Under the pieces are notes generated by a model that did not search any database, was not told the DNA's origin, and saw only the letters and a program-made list of their open reading frames with translations. The position numbers and the translations under genes were made by a program. 64,000 nucleotides of DNA from Russula earlei (Eukaryota; Basidiomycota; Agaricomycetes; Russulales; Russulaceae): assembly GCA_025769875.1 (NCBI GenBank), contig JAGFNK010000023.1, positions 186,001 to 250,000 on the forward strand, written 5' to 3'. Below, piece by piece: positions 1 to 12,389 of this stretch (positions within the stretch are counted from its first letter, which is position 1; each line of letters begins with the position of its first letter).

Positions 1-28
1 GCGCTAGGGTACTAATGACCGATTGAAG

Positions 29-535
29 GGGGATTTCTCCAAGCGTATCGAGTCGTTGAGCGACGAAGTCGTGAAAGCAGAGGTCCTGGCCGTTCTCCAT
101 TCGATGTACCCCAACACGACGATCCCCGAGCCCGACGCGTTCTACTTTCCACGTTGGCAGAGCGACCCACTTTACCGGGGGAGCTACAGTAACTGGCCCT
201 CAAGTTTCCTGAAGGGTCACCACACAAATCTCAGAGCCACGGTCGAGCGGAGACTCTGGTTCGGCGGTGAGGCTACGAGTTTCAAGTATTACGGTAGGTT
301 GAGTGTTACGTAATCCTGAACCAAGCCCACCTTCGCTGGACCACTGCCACTGACTGGGGGTGTCGCGCGGAACGCGACGTCGTGTTTAGGCTACTTGCAT
401 GGAGCATATTATGAGGGACAGAAGATGGCAGAAGAAATCGCTCACTGCGTTGAGGACGGTGGGTGTGCTGGACTTGCACATGTGGAGGAGGTCTCAAGTT
501 CTCGTCCGTATGATATCGCCGCGGATTTCATGTGA
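29..535 (+). CDS. FAD amine oxidase (polyamine oxidase-like), C-terminal part
   Basis: The gene enters from the left edge, so only the last two exons are present: 29-293 and 390-535. A branch-point-like TACTAAT just before position 29 suggests an intron ends there. The protein carries the end of the flavin amine oxidase fold: a WQSDPLYRGSYSNWP segment, then RLWFGGEATSFKYYG joined across the intron to YLHGAYYEGQ. In this family that glycine-rich stretch closes the FAD site. Known relatives oxidise polyamines or other primary and secondary amines to aldehydes with release of hydrogen peroxide. The substrate cannot be decided because the N-terminal FAD-binding part lies outside the window. The C-terminal tail after the GQ motif is about 35 residues and has no clear peroxisomal signal. 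Confidence 0.9.
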
Positions 536-750
536 TCACCGCACAGTCCCGCTGAGTATTTCTGATGAAATGCTGTATACACATACGATTCTTTGTATCA
601 TTACGACGTCCTTACGTGCTGTGGGCGCACGAACGACAAGGTAGCCCATGAATGAAACTTTTGATTTGATATTATCGCCACCGATGTTCGACTCCAACTG
701 ATTGCACAAATAGGCCCAAACGACGCCTTGTTCAGCACTAACTTCCAGGG

Positions 751-1708
751 ATGGCAGACATAGCATCGGATGAGGCTCTTCAGCACCTCAAGTCTTTATA
801 TCCATACAGAGAGATCACCTCGTCGGATGGTAACTCAGACAGAACTCTCGTCGTTGATCTCACAAGCCAATGCGACTCTAGTCATTCAGAATCCGTGGTA
901 TATCGTGACACTGCTCAGCTTCACCACAGGGAACAGGCCGGACGCGGTTCCACTCCTGTTCAAGTATGTCTTGGGCGAACTTGAGCGCACGCAAAATCGT
1001 ATCGGAGTGTCGGACGTTGAGGCGACGCGTGAAAGGCTCCTCCTTGCTCGCAGGTTTCGAGATGCTATCTTTAAGGGAGGCATCATAAGCGGGTACTCAA
1101 AGGTATATACCCTGCTATCCTCGGTCCAATCAATCATTGCTATAAAACTTCAACTAGGCTATAAATGCCCTGATCTCTCTTCACGAGGTTACGCCTAAAG
1201 AACTATGCGATACAAAACTACAGAGGTGAGTGACAGAAGGAAATTTTAACATTGGTGGATTACGTGATCTCTCCTGTAGAGAAACTGCCTTATCGTTGCC
1301 AGAGGTCGAAAGACGCGGAGAGGTATTCTTCCGAGAGTATTATGGTGAGACTGCAGACTACGTGCAGGGTCTTCTCGATAAGATATACCCGGATATGGGT
1401 ACGTACGCATGCTAGTTGAATATGCAACCCAGACTCTACGACGACACGCAGGGTGGTTCAGCAACACAATCGCCTACGGGGTGGTATACGGCTATACCGA
1501 AGTCCTCAACCAACTAGAAACGGCGTACGTCTTGGTTGGCGCGCTCATCGCGGTGGACACGCCTCGGCAGATCGGCTGGCATCTTGCAAACGCGCGTCGA
1601 GGGGGTGCATCACTCGAACAGGCTCGGGCAGCCAGGCAGATAGCCATTGAAGCTTCTCGGAGTGCGGGGGTGATTTGGAGGAATGAGGTACCGGAGGTAA
1701 AGGAATAG
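751..1708 (+). CDS. AhpD-like (carboxymuconolactone decarboxylase fold) protein
   Basis: Five exons join in frame to 252 codons plus stop: 751-829, 867-1102, 1158-1225, 1280-1398, 1452-1708. The first intron is only 37 nt and is the least certain. The helical repeats resemble fungal AhpD-like proteins: NPWYIVTLLSFTTGNRPDAV near the N-terminus, RRGEVFFREYYG in the middle, and WFSNTIAYGVVYG followed by a helix ending in ARQIAIEASRSAGV near the C-terminus. The alkylhydroperoxidase CxxC motif of bacterial AhpD is absent; the only cysteine I see in the body is in a KELCDTK segment. A peroxidase role is therefore doubtful and the function is unknown. The start at 751 was chosen because the MADIASDEAL opening fits the family and no in-frame upstream exon is seen. 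Confidence 0.75.
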
Positions 1709-1966
1709 GTGACTGTGACTGGTAGACAAAAGTTGTGAACGAGCATGCATTGGGTTATAGCGGTGCTTGTATTTTGATAGAAAGGTCAAAGGAATGTTCG
1801 TGGTTGAGGACAAAGCGCGGCGCTGAGGAGGATGAGGGAGCGATTTGCGTCGGCAAATGCCGTGCCCCGCCGTTCGACAAAGTGCATCATCGTTGGCAGC
1901 TCCTCAGCTGGACCGAATCATCCTTCTCCCTCTGTGGGTTACCACGACCTATACAAACTACTCAGA

Positions 1967-4900
1967 ATGACGGACACCTCCAGTGTTGACAACGACCTGG
2001 TGTCCCTTGCACCCACAGCAGCTTCAATCCTTGGAATTAAAACTCCCTTGCGGTTCCGGCCCCATGGCTCCAGCCAGAAAGCACATGTTGTCCTTCGTCG
2101 CGTTGACCCGGAAAGCGACTCTGAGGGAGAAGGAGAGGCCAAGGGTGCTGTCCAATTCAGCTTATTTGCCTACAAACGGATCGAAGTCAAGCCCGGGAAG
2201 GAGATTCTCCTCACTGTTGCCGATGGACCCTTCAAGGATCGTGCTATCATATTTGAGGGGGATGAGCTGGGGACCTCTTCTCTTTCGGATGTTGAAGAGG
2301 AGACTCAGGTTGCAGAGGATGACGACGCCTTCGTGCCCCCAGAGCAGTCGCTACCCCTCAAGATGAGGAAGCCTTGGACAAGACGCCTCGAGGCGTCTGT
2401 GCTTTTGGGTACGTGCAATGTGCCACCTGACATCTCTTTCATAGCACTCATGTCATCGTAAAGCGCATGTACCACCCCCTGGGGCCACCCGTCACTCCAT
2501 TGGAGTCCAAACAGATCCACTAATACCTTCCCCTGTGCCCGAAGAAAACCCCCAAACGGTTTGCTCTATCCATGCGAGAAACTGGATTAACGTTCCCCTC
2601 TTCAAAGCCTTTCGGCGTTTCAGTCTCTCCTATCTTATCGAATGATGTTAAAGTCGCGCTGCCATCTGTCGATAAGAGCACCGAGGTCAAGACGGGTGTC
2701 GCACGCCCGCAGCACGCTGAGCGTAATCATAGTCTATCTCCTGTGAAAGTTGACCCCGCCACCGATAGCTCAATCCCTCCTTTTCCTAAGCGTCACCCAA
2801 ATTCGTCCTCACCCTCAAAACAGAACGACGTTTCGACAAGTGTACGTACCCTTTTACGACTGATGATCCAGATACTAATGCACAACAGGCCTCTACCGAT
2901 GTTCATGTCAACGATCAGGTCGAACGATGGAGCCCTTCCGTGCCAGTCCCCATTGCTTTGCCTGTTACCACGAGGCTATCTGATGAGACTTCTGAGTCTG
3001 CGAATTCCGTTAGCGTTACAGAGGACGGAAACCCACCTGTTCTTGTTCCGGAAAGGCCTTGGAGTCCTTCTGTACCTGCTGCCTTATCAACCCAACCTTC
3101 ACGTAGGCATAATATCAAAGGCCAAAGGGCGGAGCTACTTGAAGATGCGAACAGCTCCAGCGAGACCCAGCCCAGTCTTCGTACCAAACTTCCCCCCTCA
3201 TCAACCTCTTCTTCACCCGTCCCACCGACTCCCCCATCCCCTACCAAGATCAGGCTTCCAGCAAAGCCTAGGTCAAGTTCCTTCGTGCCTGGCAGTTTCG
3301 TGTCAGATATCACTAACCAACCCCCTTTCGCATTCTCTGATGAGGATACTAAGGTATCTTGTTGACCAACAACACGACGATTTTGCCTAATAATCTCGCA
3401 CAGACTAATATCCTCCCGGGGAAGACTTCCTCTTCTCCCCCCTTGCAGCCATCTTCAGGGCCCCTGCTTCCTGCTGAAGCGCCTTCGTCACCACCAGTAG
3501 CATACCCGCCCTCACCAAATCTCAGGAAAGATCATTTACCGTCTCGTCTCTCTCCTGCTAGTTCACGGGGCTCGTTCAGCCACGGACCTCTGGAAAGTAG
3601 TGCTACAAGCGTTCCTTCCCACCCTTCGTCACCAAAGCAGTCTCTGAAAAAGCCCCAAACACTCTCTTGGCCCCCTTTCCGACCAGGCCGCGATGATGGC
3701 TCGACAGACTTTTACCCACCCTTCCGCGCAGGTCCTGAAACTGGCGAGCCACTGCCACCGCAGAATTTCCGACCTACCTCTGGGCCCGCTACGCCACATG
3801 ATCATATTCCCCTCAACCCACAGATTCGTGGGCGACCCGCAATGATATCTAATCCCATCCCTGTCGCTCCACGCTACTCGTCGGTTACACTCCCATCGGG
3901 GCCTGGAAGACCGTCTTCACCCGCTTCACAACTCTCTCACAACTCTCAGCTATTTGGACCGTCAATGTCACCAAAACCCCCACTGAAACTATCACATGGA
4001 ATTGTGCCAGACATTGGTCAACCACCGCGCCAGCCTCGGGCGGAGGTTGCACCCCCGGCGATGGGTTCACCTCCTATGAGTCAAGGGATGACCCCGAGAA
4101 ACTTTCCTCATTTTCATCGCTATCGTAAGTATTTCGTGTCTCGTAACTAAATTGAGCTCTTGCGACCTCGAATGGACATGCGAGGCTGACAGTTTCGCAG
4201 AGAGGCTTCCGAACGCACCTCGTCCGCTTGTTGACGGGCGGGGGCGCGGGATCCCCATAGCTGCAGGCGCCAAACGGAAGGCTTCACCCCCTCGAATGGA
4301 ACCCCCTATGTCGCTTGAGATTCCACCTAAGCGTCCACCACCATCTACATGGCCAACTGCGTCGCCGATTAGATGTGCTACAGTGCAAGGTGAATCCGTT
4401 GCGATTCAAGGCATCGCGTTCAATCGGACGGGGAACTTGATGGCTGTAACATGTGAGCACTAGCCTATCTATTTATTACCGTTATGATCGCGTTGAATGA
4501 GTTTATTAGGTGCGGATTGCTCAATTCGCGTCTGGGATAATGTGACGTACAGTGAAGTGGCACGCCTGCCTCATTCATCTTCTGTAGTTTCGGCTCAGTG
4601 GATGGACGATGATGCTGGTGTACTTGCCTTGTGCATGGACGGTGCGCTGGTGCGCTGGACGCGACCGGCTGGTAATACGCCCCCTCGTGCTCACGATATA
4701 TGGAATTGGGTTCGTCTTGCGGATCCCATTGGGGGAGCTACGCCAGAAGACGCACCAACTGCACTCGCGTATAAAGGCGATAAGATCGCGGCGTCATTTC
4801 CAAAATTGGGGGTGTATGTCTGGATGATGAAACAGGGTGAGCCAAGACGCTGAGATCGCTTGATGAACGAAAGCTGATAAGGACTAGGTTCCTGGCAAAG

Positions 4901-5789
4901 TCAACGGCCGATCGACAGACAGAACGTTACTGCAATCGAGTTCGTTAATGACGGGAAGGCATTACTTGGAGGAACTAAGGACGGCGTGTTGTACGTGCCT
5001 ATTTATATTGACATTACCAGAGTTGCGAGCTCGTTCATAGGTGGTATTGCCCAGTGTCTGAGACTGTGCCCCGGTTGTACAATGTTTTCAAAGCGAGGAT
5101 GTAAGTTTCCCTTCTTTTCGTTTCCGCCTACTTTTTTTTTTTTTTTTCGTTCCGTGGTGTGCTGAAGAACTATTTTAGATGTGGGATAGATGTCCTTCCA
5201 ACGGAAACACATGCCTTGGTTTCTCAGCAAGTCGGACGCGCGCATCTCGTTGCCATCTCGCAAGACGAACATCGCGGCAAGGTCATGCAAGTTTACACGG
5301 TGGAGCATGATCTACAAGCAGAGGCTGTCTACGATGCGAACGCGTTATTTGTGGGTCACAATGATGCTGTACTGTACGGTTCTGCACGTGGCTATTTGTT
5401 TGCGTGGGACAAAACAAGCGCAAAAGTTCTATGCGGCCTGGACCATGGGGAAGGTGCGTGCCGTTTTCGAAATGTTAAGACTGGCATTCTGATCCCGAGG
5501 AGGATCCGTTGTGCAAACCATCGGGGTAAGTCACCGGACGCGCTCTGTGTACGCGAGAAAGGTCCGACAAGATTTGGTTGACAGGTTTACCGAAGAAGCG
5601 ATGGGACCGGAGAGAGCTGTGTGGTCACTGGGAGTCGAGAGGGTAAGCTAAACTGGTGGGAAGAACCCATGGGAACGGGATGTGAGTAAGATGCCGTTGT
5701 CCTGTTTGGTCACTGATGGCGGTATCGTATCGTATCCAGCTATCGAGGAATTTCCTTCGGGCACAGGCAAGCGCCTCAAATCGAGTTGA
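1967..5789 (+). CDS. WD40-repeat protein with long disordered N-terminal half
   Basis: About eleven exons. The N-terminal exon (1967-2408) has an acidic SDSEGEGE stretch. It is followed by a long Pro/Ser-rich region (about 2545-2841, 2889-3353, 3404-4124, 4201-4452) without a recognisable domain. The C-terminal half (4510-4836, 4888-4990, 5041-5100, 5179-5453, 5500-5525, 5585-5681, 5740-5789) is a beta propeller. Blades are visible as VTCADCSIRVWDN, a segment ending in ALVRWTRP, a KDGVLWYCP blade and a final GSREGKLNWWEEP blade. Joins from 2841 to the stop are in frame. The join between the first exon and the exon starting near 2545 is not: a 36-nt intron at 2409-2444 looks good, but the reading frame then meets a stop, so an extra intron or a base error lies between 2444 and 2545. 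The partner or complex is not recognisable. An upstream in-frame ATG at 1832 is possible, but 1967 starts the more protein-like part. Confidence 0.75.
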
Positions 5790-6386
5790 CACTGGCTGTC
5801 GTGCAGCCTGCGGACACCCCCTACCTTTTTTTTGGTTTAAATTATAGACACATTCGTTTTTCTAATAATACTGTACTACATTGCTAAGCTGTAAATAAAT
5901 AAATAAAGGCTGGCCGGATGCCGGGACGTGGCCGGCCGGGACGCCGACCGAACGGCGAACGGTGTTGTCCACTCGACCGTCGACTGTGGTTGCCTTGCAC
6001 GACGTTCGTGTTCATTCGCCACTGCCTTGGAGTGAGTCTTCTCTTTTCTCCCATTTCCCGCCCGCTCAACTTAATACAACTCCACCCCCACGCGTCTCCT
6101 ATCTCAGTCTTTTATCGCACACTGATCAGCATTTGGGTTCGTACGCCCCACCGCCCGAAGGTCTCTCCAACAACAACTGAACAACCTCACACGCTCGCGC
6201 CAGCCCCCGTTCGTCTTTGGCCAAGAGAATGTGAGTGCATCTCCCATTTTCCGCTAGCTACCGCCCCTCCACCCCAATTTTTTCTCCTGCCTTTGACTCC
6301 CTGTGTACATCCCTTGTTTCACTCTGATGCTCAATCCCTCCCCTGAAGAATAGTTTTATCATATCTTTCGAAATTTTCTGAGCGAT
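5790..6386. other. CDC42 upstream region
   Basis: No gene seen. The part nearest CDC42 (about 6010-6350) is strongly C/T-rich on the plus strand, as is usual for fungal core promoters and 5' leaders. An AT-rich stretch with AAATAAATAAATAAA near 5893-5907 probably belongs to the 3' end of the WD40 gene. Confidence 0.5.
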
Positions 6387-7214
<828 letters not shown>

Positions 7215-9425
7215 GGCTGGATACGGTACCGGGCTCATTCCATATATACGTTACCTCCGACCCCTGTTCATGACGATTGCCACCGCGAGTAGTCTCTTAA
7301 CATCCGAGCGCCCCGCGAATCCGCGTATCTACTTTCTCCCCATCCTTTTCCCTACGTTGCTTTGGCTGCTCTCCCGCCCAATACCTATAGTTCTTTTTTC
7401 TCCGCTGCGCGTGGCCTCCCGCGGGCGTCTATGTCTGCTGTCTTGTAGTTGTTAGTTTCGCGACGGTACTGGGAGCCAAATCTAATACCCGTCCATGAGG
7501 GAGCGAGCGGTGACGCTCGTGCACTTGTGGGCTGCGGCAATGACAAATTCAAGGTCCCAAGAGGCGGTCACTCTGACTTTGTATTACGTCGTTGACAAAA
7601 AGTCAAACAGTTTCTTTTCCTTTTCCGAGACAACGGCTCCTTATCGTTATCGCTTTATCATTGATCAGCCATCTCTGAGCCACTGTGGAACGTCTAGAGG
7701 CAGTCCTATAGGCTTACAGCGGCCCCAATCTACCCCGAACGACGAGGACGAGGTTCATTCTTTTGCTTGGTGGTCGCCTCGAGCCGTTCGCACACGAAGG
7801 ACTCGCTCGGGCTAGCTGGTCCGCGACTGCAACGTGGCCCACCAGGACGACATCCGCGTCAAAACGGTCAATCCTTTTGCTCTTTTTTTTTTTTTTAAAA
7901 ATCGTGCCCGCGGCCGTCACGATATCACGCCAGTCGGTTCGGTACGGCGCCCGCGTTTGTTCAATTTGCGGTTTAGGTTTCCACCCATTGTGCGTGTGCG
8001 CGTGAGAGACTCGGATCGCGAAGGGGGGTGGGGGAGTGTAGTAGTACTAACCTACCAGCGGTCGCAGAGGACAGGCAATTCACCAGCCATTCGCCGTTCC
8101 CGTCTGTCTCTCACTCACGGCATAGAAAGGGGTGTTTGTGGAGGAGAGCTTGCCGGCGCGGCCGCCTTTTTTTTTTTTTTTCCCTTTCATTTTTCGATTC
8201 GGGGGGGGGGGGGGGGACGCCATCGCGGCGGGCGTCGTTGTGATGTGTGGACTTTCCCCGTTTTCTTTTTCCTCCGGCCGTGGATGAAAATTTGGAAATT
8301 TGCGACTGTCGGACGTTCTTTCGGCTGGCTGGGGCGGGCGTCCGGGCGTCCGGGCGGCCAGCCAGCGAGACGAGCAAGAGTTGTGGCTTGCGCGCGTCTG
8401 CGGTTTCTTATTGGGGTTGATTGCTCTTTTGGTCCCTTTGGAGGCCTCTCGGGGATACCTCGCCCTTGAGAAATGGTCCCCCCCCCCCCCCTTTCCTTTT
8501 TTAAAAAAATTCCATTTTCCTGCGCCAGCGGCCCCATCATCCTCATGACCCCCACCAGCTTGGAAGCAAGCCCCCCCCCCCCCCCATCGGGATCTGGGGG
8601 ATGGCGCAGACTGAGACGAGCGTGGAAATCCATAAGATCGGAGTCGCCGGTGAGGAGGCCATCATCCTTCACCCTGCATCGGCGTTTCAAGACGTTTCAC
8701 GGGTCGCTCCGATTGCTCGCCCGGGTGTAGGATTGGTAGATGAAGACATCGATCACAATATCGTTCGAGCGTGAAGCTCGTGGGCGCTTGATCATTGACG
8801 GGTTGACATCTAACCCCCACAAGTCGAACACCCGTGGGAGCCCGAGGGGGACCATTCATCTTCTGGCCATCACAGGTTCTTCGGGATCGAGCGCCCCCTG
8901 TGGAACTCTTGATCTTCTGGCGAGCGCCTGCAGGCTCTTCTTCGTTCGATCAAAGGTCCACCCACAATACGTTCAACCGTGGCACATTAACAGATAGAGT
9001 TCCTGTTGAGAGTAACATACAACATAGAACGATGAGTCCAAAGGGTCCGCCCACGGTCCACTCGACAAAGTAGCAACCCTACTGAGAACACAGGATGTGA
9101 ACTATACTCGGAAGGGCGCTATGTGGTTACAGGGCATACTGTGGAATGAAAGACGTCGTGAAGAAGTTGTAGCAGAGACGAACAAAGACCTGTCAGGAAA
9201 TGTACTGGGACGGAACTTTGGCACTGTCAAGAAGGGGGGAAAAGAGATATAACAAAGAAAAAAAAAGTTCTTGTGGGTGGGAGGGGGAGTATATTGTCTG
9301 TGCCGGGTCACACCGGATACGATTTATAGAGTTGCGCGGGCTTGCGGGGGATAATAACTGTCATCAGGGGCAGAGGGGGGGGAAGGGCGATGAGGTCAGT
9401 CAGCGTGTCTATACTAGGGCAACAC
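7215..9425. other. Long intergenic stretch with homopolymer tracts
   Basis: About 2.2 kb downstream of CDC42 with no recognisable gene. It holds long single-base runs: T about 7885-7896, T about 8167-8180, G about 8201-8216, C about 8477-8490 and C about 8574-8586. A 57-codon ATG frame at 8601-8774 is listed separately. The longer open frames across 7834-8690 change with the G and C runs and show no family features. Confidence 0.5.
8601..8774 (+). CDS. possible small protein, 57 codons
   Basis: An ATG directly after a C-rich tract opens a 57-residue frame ending at the TGA near 8774. The translation begins MAQTETSVEIHKIGVAGEEA and is balanced in composition, with mixed hydrophobic and acidic residues (VGLVDEDIDHNIV near the end), unlike the low-complexity frames around it. 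I see no signal peptide, domain, intron or clear promoter, and chance cannot be excluded. Reported only because it is the most protein-like frame in a 3.2 kb gap. Confidence 0.2.
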   Translation: MAQTETSVEIHKIGVAGEEAIILHPASAFQDVSRVAPIARPGVGLVDEDIDHNIVRA

Positions 9426-9575
9426 CTACACCTTGGACGGCTTGGGCTTAGGTTTCCCCGGTCCCCAGCCATCATCGGCGCGCTTGATCTTGGCCTGCTT
9501 GAGAGCACGCGGGGCGGCACTCGCGGACAGGATGAACAAAAAGAGGGCCACGACTATCAAGTTGAGCCTAAGCAT
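9426..9575 (-). CDS. small secreted prepropeptide with a Kex2-type site
   Basis: A 49-codon uninterrupted frame on the minus strand. Residues 1-20 form a textbook signal peptide: MLRLN, a hydrophobic core LIVVALFLFIL, then SASA before the likely cleavage. A short basic propeptide (APRALKQAKI) ends in KR, the dibasic site of the Kex2 protease. What remains is a 17-residue peptide, ADDGWGPGKPKPKPSKV, with a KP repeat. There is no CaaX box, so it is not a basidiomycete lipopeptide pheromone, and no cysteines, so it is not a typical effector. A TATA-like TTAAATA on the minus strand lies near 9702-9708, roughly 125 nt upstream. It sits alone between CDC42 and SF3B4. The function is unknown; a Kex2-processed secreted peptide is the inference. 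Confidence 0.55.
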   Translation of the reverse strand: MLRLNLIVVALFLFILSASAAPRALKQAKIKRADDGWGPGKPKPKPSKV

Positions 9576-10468
9576 GCTTGAGAGAGGTAGGATGTAGCTG
9601 CCTTGAGCGAAGGGTCGTGATGAAGTGGAAACGACGCGCGACTGTGAAGGAAGGAGAGTCGCGCAGGTTGCCCTAAGGGTAGAGGGCGAGGACCGACTTG
9701 CTATTTAAGTGGGAACGATACGATTCCCGGACATGGGAAAGGACGTATGCCGTAACCTGGGCAGTCATTATAGCCACCGAGTTGGACGGGAAAAGGGGTT
9801 CTAACGGCAGGCCAGGATGAATGGGTGATTAGAAGGCGGGGGGAGTCGAGGGACCGGAGGTGGCTGCGGCAGCTGCGCGGCCACAGAGGTACGAATAAGA
9901 GTCGACCGCTTGCTAGGGTCAGGCAAAAAAGGGTCAAGGTTCCGGGGGGGCGTGTGTTTCAAGGTGTGATAAGTGCGTGTTGCTATCCCCACAAGTCCGA
10001 GGAGGGCTTGACGAGTGGATCTCGCCACTAGAACGGTCTTAGTTCTGGTACGCATTGACAGGTACGGTATGATGATGGTGGAGTTGTCGTGGACCATTAA
10101 TCAGCCTTGTCACCCAAATGCGGATAGAACGGGGGTTGCAGGGGTGGAGAGGACAGTGAGAAAGGAAGCCTGGACGATGACAAAAGCGTTTACATGTGGC
10201 AGGCTGCCAGAGACGGATTCGTAGGATTTCCGGGACATGCGCTGGCATAGAAAGAAGGCAAGAGAAGTGTCTGCGCTGGAGAATGCACTGGCAGATCTGC
10301 TGTGTGGCAGGACAGAATAGTCAAGTTCTGAGAGAGTCAATCCATCCCTGAGAGCTGTCCAAGGCATGTTCAACTCAACTGAATAGGAGACTCGGCAGCT
10401 GTCAGCGATAAATAAAGCCAAATACTTTGCAACCCCTCACTTATCTCCCTCCCTTTGTGCCCCCGTAA
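9576..10468. other. Divergent upstream region of the peptide gene and SF3B4
   Basis: No gene seen. It would contain the promoters of the minus-strand peptide gene and the plus-strand SF3B4 gene. The SF3B4 side (10432-10468) is pyrimidine-rich. Confidence 0.4.
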
Positions 10469-11673
10469 ATGTCCCGACCGCAAGATGACAGGAATCAAGA
10501 AGCTACCGTCTATCTTGTATGTCTCGCGCCCTTAACTGCGTTTGATCGCCCAATCTCACTCGGCCGAGGGCAACCTGGATGAACGTTGCACAGACGCGCT
10601 CATATGGGAACTCATGCTCCAGGCCGGTCCAGTCGGTGCGATTTCTTTCTCGGTCTCGCGTCGCCGTCCATTTGACTCATCGTGTATCGGTCCCCCTCCC
10701 AGTCAACGTACACTTGCCAAAAGACCGGATCTCAATGGCGCACCAAGGATTTGGGTTTTGCGAGTTTTTGACCGAAGAGGACGCAGAATATGCCTGTAAG
10801 ATCATGAACCAGATAAAGTTATGGGGAAAGCCCATCAGGGTTAACAAGGTGCGCTTCACGCGACAGGTCACCGCATGGCATGGCCGACAACGCGTTTCGC
10901 TCAAACTCCATCCCTTTCTCGGCGTAACGCAGGCGTCCTCGGACAAGAAGCAACTTGACGTAGGCGCGAATCTTTTCATAGGCTCGCTGGACGAAAACGT
11001 GGACGAACGGCTCCTTTATGACACTTTCAGCGCGTTCGGTATGATGGCGACAACGGCCAAGGTGCGCCAACATCTCCGCTCGCCGTGTGCTCGTTACTAA
11101 TCCTCATTCAATCAGATCGCGCGCGATGCGCAGACGGGACAATCCAAGGGTTACGGATTCGTGTCCTACACAGACTTTGAATCCGCCGACGCTGCCATCG
11201 AGTCCATGAACGGGCAGTTCCTCATGAACAAGCCCATCACGGTCCAATACGCCTTCAAAAAGGACGGCAAGGGCGAGCGTCATGGGACAGCCGCCGAACG
11301 ACTCTTGGCAGCGCAGGCCAGAAAGAACAACGCGCTACCACTTGCCTCACGTCCACCAGCGGCAGCTGCAGCTTACGGCGCCGTACCACCCACCCCAGGC
11401 TTCCCTGGGTCCTACCAGGGCCAATTCGCCGGTGCACTCGCGGCCCCACCTCCCCCGCCGCTTGGATTCACGCCCATGCTCATGCAGCCGCCTATGCAAT
11501 CGCCCGGTGCCGTTCCAATGTCGCCCATGGGCATCGGTATGCCCGCGGGTATTGGTGGTGTGCCGATGTTCAACCCAGCCCAGGGTTACCCGCCACCTCC
11601 CCCGCCTGGCTTTGCACCTATGATGCATCCACCTGCATCCCCAGCTGGTATTCCACCCTATATGGGTCAATGA
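10469..11673 (+). CDS. SF3B4: Splicing factor SF3b subunit 4 (Hsh49)
   Basis: Five exons: 10469-10516, 10569-10635, 10703-10848, 10933-11061, 11116-11673, all in frame. The protein has two RRM domains. The first runs from [28 protein letters not shown] to [21 protein letters not shown]. The second runs from [20 protein letters not shown] to [20 protein letters not shown] and ends in a helix with [20 protein letters not shown]. The tail is rich in Pro, Gly and Met, as in human SF3B4. The protein belongs to the SF3b part of the U2 snRNP and contacts pre-mRNA upstream of the branch site. Several donors are GTGCGC, a recurrent non-optimal form in this genome. No oddities. Confidence 0.97.
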
Positions 11674-12389
11674 GGGTGTCAGTGAATATAAAATTACTGT
11701 ATCGTAAACTCTGATGCAAACCGACTAACATGTCCATATCAGACAGTCTTGTTTTGAGAGACCAGCAGGCAAGAAAATATAGATGCATCTACATACCCTG
11801 AGACATGATTGTAACTATTGGTCATGACCTAGCGTGTCTGGGGACGTGCGAGTGAGCATATGAATAAGGAGTCAATGAGCGGTGACTATTCGACTCACCT
11901 TCGTACGGTGTACTTGGTGGTTAGCATTGGTGGTTGCATGTCCGCGGAATCTAGTGCCACTTTGAGGACACGGGGGTTATTGCCTCTGCTCTGCCTAAGG
12001 ACCCTCCTTCGATCATCGGTCAGAAGGGAGATGTCATCCAAGTCTTCAGGCAGATAGGAATGCTGCACTACTATTCCAGAGATATACAAGGAGACCTACT
12101 AAGGGAGGGTGAATGAACGAGAACCGAGAACGCGCTAGACGCGATGGACGGGAAATCAAAACAATGAAAGGGAGATGAAAGGGGAATCCAGGCAGAGAAC
12201 CCGAAGGGGATGGCTCGAGGCGTCGAGGCGTCGACTCGCCTCCAGCGGCGACGATGGATGGTCATGGCGAGGGGGAGGGCATGAAAGGGAAGGGGTGGTC
12301 GAGAGCGGGCGATGTCACTGTAGCCAGCCTTGGGCGTGTGTACTGCCAGCGCCAGCACGTTATTTGCATTGCTACCCTTCACCTTCACG
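11674..12389. other. Intergenic stretch between SF3B4 and EMC4
   Basis: No gene seen on either strand. The last 100 bases before 12390 would be the EMC4 promoter. Confidence 0.4.

Noticed and set aside
8187..8690. Minus-strand 167-codon open frame across the G and C runs
   Set aside because: Low complexity, depends on homopolymer lengths, no intron signals or domain.
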